Shown here piece after piece: positions 7,263-11,043 of a stretch of DNA of 11,043 nt. This DNA is from CAZSTA01 sp964609495 [NCBI: uncultured bacterium]. Lineage in GTDB: Bacteria > CAZSTA01. Below the pieces are notes generated by a model. That model saw only the letters and a list, made by a program, of their open reading frames with translations. It did no database searches and was not told the DNA's origin. Position 1 is the first letter of the stretch. Each line of letters begins with the position of its first letter. The stretch is from the NCBI GenBank assembly GCA_964609495.1, contig CAZSTA010000119.1, forward strand, positions 1 through 11,043, in the 5' to 3' direction. The position numbers and the translations under genes are program-made.

Positions 7263-7688
7263 ATGAGAATTATGGGATTAGATTTTGGAGAGAAGAGAAT
7301 AGGAGTGGCGATAAGCGACCCCTCGGGTCTTATTGCCCAAGGGATCGACGTCATCCAACGGAAAGCCCCCGAAAGGGATATTTCGAGATTAAGAGAGATC
7401 ATAGATGGCTATGGAGTGGAGAAGATAGTAATAGGGATGCCAAGGAATATGAACGGAACTTTAGGGAGAAAAGCGGAAGAGGTTCAGGAGTTTATGGAGC
7501 TATTAAAGGACGAATTCGATATTCCTCTAATGACGTGGGATGAGAGACTATCCACTCATCAAGCGGAAAGAGTATTGATCGAGGCTGATATGAGCAGAGC
7601 TAAGAGGAAGAAGGTTATTGATAGAATGGCCGCGGTAGTGATACTGCAAAGCTATTTGGATAGTAGATCAGCTCGAAGCGATCACTAG
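7263..7688 (+). CDS. ruvX: RuvX/YqgF, Holliday junction resolvase-like nuclease
   Basis: RuvX (YqgF) has an RNase H-like fold and is described in the family as a Holliday-junction resolvase-like nuclease and as a pre-16S rRNA 5'-end processing enzyme. The 141-residue protein has usual length. Conserved blocks are MRIMGLDFGEKRIGVA (Asp7), VIGMPRNMNGT (57-66), WDERLST (92-98, Asp93) and IDRMAAVVILQ (119-129, Asp120). The three acidic residues form the metal-binding site. ATG 7263 gives the standard N-terminus. It is the last gene of the plus-strand operon and faces the convergent aldolase gene, with 66 bp between their stops. Confidence 0.95.
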   Translation: MRIMGLDFGEKRIGVAISDPSGLIAQGIDVIQRKAPERDISRLREIIDGYGVEKIVIGMPRNMNGTLGRKAEEVQEFMELLKDEFDIPLMTWDERLSTHQAERVLIEADMSRAKRKKVIDRMAAVVILQSYLDSRSARSDH

Positions 7689-7754
7689 TTGCTTCGGAAA
7701 TATGATTTTTCAGCTATGATCGTTAAAGAAAAGCCTTGATGAACTAAGACCGCT

Positions 7755-8561
7755 TTATCCTCCTCCTGATAATGCTCCTTTAACTCTTTCTGCTACTATC
7801 CTCGCGATCTCATCCTCACTCACTTCTTGAGACTTCTCCCCCGCGGCAGAATCGCTTATCGCACAAACCTCCCCTCCACATAGTCCGCAGGTCTCACAAC
7901 TAAAATTCGGTCCCTCTATACCTAATTCCTCTCTGATCTCCATAAGCCTGTCCACTTGCTCCTTAGTGAGCGTCCTCACTCCTCCTAGCTGTTTGGCTAC
8001 CAAGCTTATATGAGCGAAATGTTCTAAAGTCTCCATTCGATAGTAGGCTTTATAAACATCGGTCCCGATCGTCATCGCTCCATGATTAGCTAGCAGAAAA
8101 GCATCGGATTTCTTAATATATTCCATAATGGTATCAGGTAGCTCCTCGGTAGAGGGAGTTCCATAAGGGGCTAAGGGGACCGAACCTATAGTTATGACTA
8201 CTTCTGGCAACACACATTGAGCTAGGGGAAGTCCAGCTACCGCGAAACCAGTAGCGATCGGGGGATGAGCATGCACTACCGACTTAATATCCGGTCTAGT
8301 CTTATATACTCGAATGTGAAGTTTTACCTCTGAGGACGGTCTTCGATCTTCTGCTCCCGCAATTTTATTACCATCCATATCAACTTTTACTATATCCCCG
8401 ACCTCCAAGTAGCCCTTGGACATTCCCGTGGGAGTAGTCAATATCTCATTCTCGCTTATCCTGATACTCACATTTCCATCATTAGAGGCCACATAACCCT
8501 TTCCGTATATCCTATGGCACACCTCTACAATATCTTCTTTCAAAACCCATTCATTCGCCAT
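7755..8561 (-). CDS. Class II aldolase (FucA/AraD type) with Cys-rich linker and BMC encapsulation-like tail
   Basis: This zinc-dependent aldolase/epimerase family enzyme probably cleaves a sugar 1-phosphate such as fuculose- or rhamnulose-phosphate to dihydroxyacetone phosphate and an aldehyde. Active-site features match FucA: SNDGNVS (26-32), TGMSKG (45-50), RPSSE with Glu78, HAHP with His97/His99, and ANHG with His160; Glu78 and the three His are the expected Zn site. After the catalytic domain (about residue 215) comes an extension with C222-x2-C225-x2-C228-x4-C233, a Ser/Ala/Glu linker, and an amphipathic helix at 248-264 (SEDEIARIVAERVKGAL) resembling a microcompartment encapsulation peptide. 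Standard FucA (about 215 residues) lacks this tail. AGGAGAGG lies just upstream of ATG 8561. It is the last gene of the minus-strand BMC run. The exact substrate is not determined by sequence. Confidence 0.88.
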   Translation of the reverse strand: MANEWVLKEDIVEVCHRIYGKGYVASNDGNVSIRISENEILTTPTGMSKGYLEVGDIVKVDMDGNKIAGAEDRRPSSEVKLHIRVYKTRPDIKSVVHAHPPIATGFAVAGLPLAQCVLPEVVITIGSVPLAPYGTPSTEELPDTIMEYIKKSDAFLLANHGAMTIGTDVYKAYYRMETLEHFAHISLVAKQLGGVRTLTKEQVDRLMEIREELGIEGPNFSCETCGLCGGEVCAISDSAAGEKSQEVSEDEIARIVAERVKGALSGGG

Positions 8562-8584
8562 ATTACCTCTCCTTTTATTCTAGC

Positions 8585-8632
8585 TGGAAAGTTGAAATCG
8601 AAAAGAGAGAAATTCCGCTCCTTCACTTTCCA
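8585..8632 (-). repeat. Inverted repeat between BMC-P and aldolase genes
   Basis: TGGAAAGT (8585-8592) and ACTTTCCA (8625-8632) form an 8-bp perfect inverted repeat with a 32-nt loop. It lies in the 75-bp gap between the shell gene and the aldolase. It could form an mRNA stem, but no U-tract follows, so it is not a simple terminator. Confidence 0.35.
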
Positions 8633-8636
8633 CCCT

Positions 8637-8927
8637 CTATTTTCTAAATACGTATTCTCCGTCAACTTCCCAATAATCTATGATTCCCATAATCAAAGTC
8701 CGAATAGGAGCCCTTTCTAAACCGAAAACTTCCCTAGCAACTCCGGGACCGCTTCCAGCTAAAACTATATCTCCCTCACCTGCTCCCACATAGTCAACTG
8801 CCACCATCGGAGACCCTTTTGGATTTCCCTCTATATCGAGCGGTTGAACGATCATTATCTTCTTATTCTGATAAGCCTCATGTTTAAGGGTTGATACTAT
8901 ATTTCCCACTACTTTGCCGATGAACAA
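8637..8927 (-). CDS. BMC-P pentameric vertex protein (EutN/CcmL family), second copy
   Basis: This 96-residue microcompartment vertex protein forms pentamers that cap the corners of the icosahedral protein shell. Family features are the N-terminal FIGKVVGNIVSTLKHEAY strand, KIMIVQPLD (23-31), VAVDYVGAGEGDIVLAGSG (42-60) and the C-terminal MGIIDYWEV. The start is TTG at 8927, which gives the standard M-x-x-GKVVG beginning; no ATG or GTG in frame is better. The ribosome-binding sequence is poor, so expression may be lower than that of the first BMC-P. That would suit a protein needed in few copies, which is an inference. It lies 41 bp after the other BMC-P gene and is clearly divergent from it. 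Confidence 0.93.
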   Translation of the reverse strand: MFIGKVVGNIVSTLKHEAYQNKKIMIVQPLDIEGNPKGSPMVAVDYVGAGEGDIVLAGSGPGVAREVFGLERAPIRTLIMGIIDYWEVDGEYVFRK

Positions 8928-8968
8928 AGGAGCTCACTTCCCTATTTATAAAAACTTCAAATCAGTAA

Positions 8969-9265
8969 TTACTGTTTCCCACTTTCAACTTCTGAATCGA
9001 TACTATGAACAGAATCTACTATACCAACTATCGCGGCATCTACTGGAGTGAAAACATCATCGAAAGCCTGAGTAGCATCACGACTAGTAACAAAGAACAC
9101 AGTATCACCGTATCCAGCTAGAGCTACCGCATCGGCAGCGATCAAAGGCCTGCCTGATTTTTCTAGGTTTTGATCCAGGGGCTGAACGATCAACAGGCGA
9201 AATCCCTTTAAGCTCTCCTGTTTTCTAGTTGCTACTATTGTCCCAATTACCTTTCCTAACTTCAT
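8969..9265 (-). CDS. BMC-P pentameric vertex protein (EutN/CcmL family), first copy
   Basis: This 98-residue shell vertex protein carries the family marks LGKVIGTIVATRKQ at the N-terminus, FRLLIVQPLD (22-31), AADAVALAGYGDTVFFVTS (43-61) and a C-terminal AIVGIVDSV strand. The short tail ending ESGKQ is hydrophilic. ATG 9265 has a purine-rich AGAGGATAGGG sequence directly upstream. Many BMC loci encode more than one BMC-P, and the two here differ enough to suggest distinct contacts or mixed vertices rather than a recent duplication. It is 55 bp downstream of the BMC-T gene. Confidence 0.94.
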   Translation of the reverse strand: MKLGKVIGTIVATRKQESLKGFRLLIVQPLDQNLEKSGRPLIAADAVALAGYGDTVFFVTSRDATQAFDDVFTPVDAAIVGIVDSVHSIDSEVESGKQ

Positions 9266-9320
9266 ACCCTATCCTCTTTTAGAAAAAAGATAAACCATTT
9301 TCCAATTTATGCTTTCCCGA

Positions 9321-9875
9321 TCACAATACTTTCGCGATTAAGCTCGGATTTGGAGAAGGGATAACAACGCTATCTAAAATCATTCCCCTATCAGTGATCT
9401 CTGATACGCCAGCCTGGATTCCAGCTCTAACATCAGCTACAGTTCCAGTTAAAACTAGGAAGGATTTGCCACCTAAACCTTTCGCTAACCTGATCTCGAT
9501 CAGAGATACATTAGCCGCTTTTGCGGCTGCGTCACCGGCTATTATAGTTGAGGCTACCGAGAAGGTCTCTATTATCCCCAAAGCCTCGACCTCCTCGATG
9601 ATAGTCGTTCCCACGATCGCGGGGAAGATCTGAGGATGAACATTAGGGATTATCAGATCATCCACAACCGTTTCTGCTCCTACCCTCTGCCCTGTCCTAA
9701 CGGAGGTCTCTACTGCGGCTATCTCTCCCCCTATTAGAACAATGTATTTACCAGGACAGACCGGAGCCGCCTCTATCAGATCAACTGTAGCCGCATCCAG
9801 CATCTCATCACAAGCCATCATTCCCCTAGCTATGCTATTGAATTCTACAAGTCCAATCGCTGAATGTATTGCCAT
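9321..9875 (-). CDS. BMC-T trimeric shell protein, PduT-like, with pore cysteine
   Basis: This 184-residue protein has two tandem BMC domains, roughly residues 5-90 and 95-182, so three copies make one pseudo-hexameric shell tile. Repeat 1 contains AIGLVEFNSIARGMMACDEML and CPGKYIVLIGGEIAAVE; repeat 2 contains ALGIIETFSVAST and KGLGGKSFLVLTG. Length, order and the phrase VCPGK match PduT of propanediol microcompartments. In PduT the equivalent Cys38 binds a 4Fe-4S cluster at the three-fold pore, and here it is Cys40. By analogy the tile may pass electrons or hold a cluster at the shell, which is an inference. GGAGAG sits 6 nt before ATG 9875. The gene starts 42 bp after the ABC permease stop, which suggests one operon with the transporter. 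Confidence 0.95.
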   Translation of the reverse strand: MAIHSAIGLVEFNSIARGMMACDEMLDAATVDLIEAAPVCPGKYIVLIGGEIAAVETSVRTGQRVGAETVVDDLIIPNVHPQIFPAIVGTTIIEEVEALGIIETFSVASTIIAGDAAAKAANVSLIEIRLAKGLGGKSFLVLTGTVADVRAGIQAGVSEITDRGMILDSVVIPSPNPSLIAKVL

Positions 9876-9917
9876 TTTATCTCTCCAAATATTGATTGAT
9901 AATTCTTACTTAAACAA

Positions 9918-10781
9918 TTAGCCCTTTAGTCCGGTCAAAGTTATCCCTTTGATGAAATACTTCTGCATAGATACAAACAAAATTATAACTGGAAGAGAGC
10001 ATACTAGAGTAGCCGCCATAAGAAGATTAGTCTTAGTTATGCCGAATTGATTACTATAGAGAGCCAATCCTAGAGGTACTGTTCTTTTACTTAAAGTGTC
10101 AATCACCACTAGAGGCCACATAAAGCTATCCCAGTTCGCCATAAAGGTAAAGATAGATAGAGTAGCTAGAGGGGGCTTACAAAGTGGTAATATAATCCGC
10201 CAGTATATCCCAAATTCGGGGCAACCATCTATCCTTGCGGCATCGATTAAATCTGTAGGGATAGTCTGAATGAATTGCCTCATCAAAAATATGCCAAAGG
10301 CACTTATCAATCCGGGGATGATCAAAGCCGCGAGGTTATCTATTAGATTGAGATATTTCATCATAAAATAGAGGGGAATCATAGTAACTTGAAAGGGGAT
10401 CATCATTGTTGAGAGAATTAGAATAAATAGGATATCACGTCCTTTGAAATTAAATTTGGCGAAGGCATATCCAGTTAAGGAACTGAAGAAGAGAACGCTG
10501 AGGGTCACAGATGTGCCCTGGATTATGCTATTGAGAAAGAAACGGGCAAAGGGTGCATAAGATAACGCTTCAGGAAAGTTCTGTAAAGTAGGCTGGTTAG
10601 GTATCCAAGTAGGAGGATAGGCGATAGTCTCAGGGCCGGGTTTAAAGGCGGTCGATACCATCCACAGGAAAGGACCAGCCATAACTATCGTGAAGAGAGC
10701 AACGATTATATACAAAACAACTTGCCCTGTCCAATATAAAGTTCGAACCTTTCTAACGGATATATCGGATACATCATTCAT
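9918..10781 (-). CDS. Carbohydrate ABC transporter permease, MalG-type (CUT1)
   Basis: This is an inner-membrane permease subunit of a binding-protein-dependent sugar importer. The 287-residue protein has about six hydrophobic segments, the first at about residues 17-45 and the last ending near 275. The cytoplasmic EAA loop, which docks the ATPase, is DAARIDGCPEFGIYWRIILPL (about 182-202), with the family's G and I-LP spacing. A conserved MalG-like block, NFPEALSYAPFARFFLNSI, follows the first periplasmic stretch. AGGAG overlaps the stop of the upstream permease, and 10 bp separate the two. The substrate is a sugar or sugar derivative, and the BMC neighbours suggest it feeds the compartment pathway. 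The solute-binding protein and ATPase are not in the window. Confidence 0.95.
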   Translation of the reverse strand: MNDVSDISVRKVRTLYWTGQVVLYIIVALFTIVMAGPFLWMVSTAFKPGPETIAYPPTWIPNQPTLQNFPEALSYAPFARFFLNSIIQGTSVTLSVLFFSSLTGYAFAKFNFKGRDILFILILSTMMIPFQVTMIPLYFMMKYLNLIDNLAALIIPGLISAFGIFLMRQFIQTIPTDLIDAARIDGCPEFGIYWRIILPLCKPPLATLSIFTFMANWDSFMWPLVVIDTLSKRTVPLGLALYSNQFGITKTNLLMAATLVCSLPVIILFVSMQKYFIKGITLTGLKG

Positions 10782-10791
10782 CCTACTACTC

Positions 10792-11043
10792 CTAAAACTC
10801 TATGCCTCGACCGAAATACTTGATCTGTAATATAGTTAAAAAGAGGACAATACCAAAGAGAACGAAAGCCATAGAACAAGCTAATCCCATCCGGTAAAAG
10901 CGAAAAGCGGATTCGTATATATATTGGACTAGCACTCTAGTAGCATTACCTGGGCCACCGTTAGTCATAATGAAGATCTGAGTGAAGACTTGAAAAGAGC
11001 CAATTACCCCGGTTACCATTACGAACAGAATCGGCGTTGGACG
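10792..11043 (-). CDS. Carbohydrate ABC transporter permease, MalF-type, C-terminal part
   Basis: This is the partner permease of the MalG-type subunit and is cut by the window edge: its frame is open to 11043, and only about 83 C-terminal residues are present. The ATG at 11019 is internal. The segment SFQVFTQIFIMTNGGPGNATRVLVQYIYESAFRF contains the NGGPGNAT signature of CUT1 MalF/UgpA-type permeases. A final hydrophobic span (AFVLFGIVLFLTILQI) and a basic end, GRGIEF, follow. The EAA loop lies beyond the window. It is transcribed first of the minus-strand genes visible here. Confidence 0.93.
   Translation of the reverse strand, partial: RPTPILFVMVTGVIGSFQVFTQIFIMTNGGPGNATRVLVQYIYESAFRFYRMGLACSMAFVLFGIVLFLTILQIKYFGRGIEF

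Noticed and set aside
7690-7705. CTTCGGAAAT resembling an end of the 448-632 element
   Set aside because: Only about 8 bases are shared with TTTCCGAA, and no inverted repeat arm follows, so it is likely chance.
8514-8720. Plus-strand open frame across the aldolase/BMC-P gap
   Set aside because: It overlaps two well-supported minus-strand genes and shows no recognisable protein features.

Overview
The window is bacterial chromosome with dense, short-spaced genes, moderate GC and Arg/Ile codons leaning to AGA/AGG and ATA. Nothing in it fixes a species. Alr, PcrA and RuvX are bacterial housekeeping proteins. The GC-rich REP-like repeats and the bacterial microcompartment (BMC) genes are typical of many uncultured lineages (for example Poribacteria or PVC/FCB-type bacteria), but that placement is only a guess.

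Layout, left to right. (1) Positions 1-374 are the C-terminal part of alanine racemase, followed by a rho-independent terminator. (2) Positions 375-823 hold no gene. They carry a 185-bp MITE-like element (448-632) with imperfect terminal inverted repeats, a possible 9-bp target duplication and two opposed REP-like hairpins inside, then a perfect sigma70-type promoter (TTGACA-N17-TATAAT). (3) From that promoter a six-gene plus-strand run follows: a Cas4/AddB-like PD-(D/E)XK nuclease with Fe-S cysteines, a small lipoprotein, a HIT-family nucleotide hydrolase/transferase, the PcrA/UvrD helicase, a large N6-adenine DNA methyltransferase with no visible restriction partner, and RuvX. A third copy of the REP-like repeat lies just before ruvX and appears to supply its Shine-Dalgarno sequence. 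(4) On the minus strand, converging on ruvX, lie two CUT1-type sugar ABC permeases (one cut by the window edge), a PduT-like tandem-domain BMC trimer with its pore cysteine, two BMC-P pentamer (EutN/CcmL) vertex proteins and a class II (FucA/AraD-type) aldolase.

How they fit together. The plus-strand run is mostly DNA maintenance (nuclease, helicase, methyltransferase, Holliday-junction resolvase family) with a nucleotide-stress enzyme and an envelope protein. The minus-strand genes look like the distal end of a catabolic operon: sugar uptake, then shell proteins, then an aldolase whose C-terminal tail carries a four-cysteine linker and a helix resembling a BMC encapsulation peptide. The simplest reading is a sugar-phosphate (possibly deoxysugar) degrading metabolosome. 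The hexameric shell protein, kinase, isomerase, aldehyde dehydrogenase and solute-binding protein are not in this window and would be expected beyond position 11043 or elsewhere.
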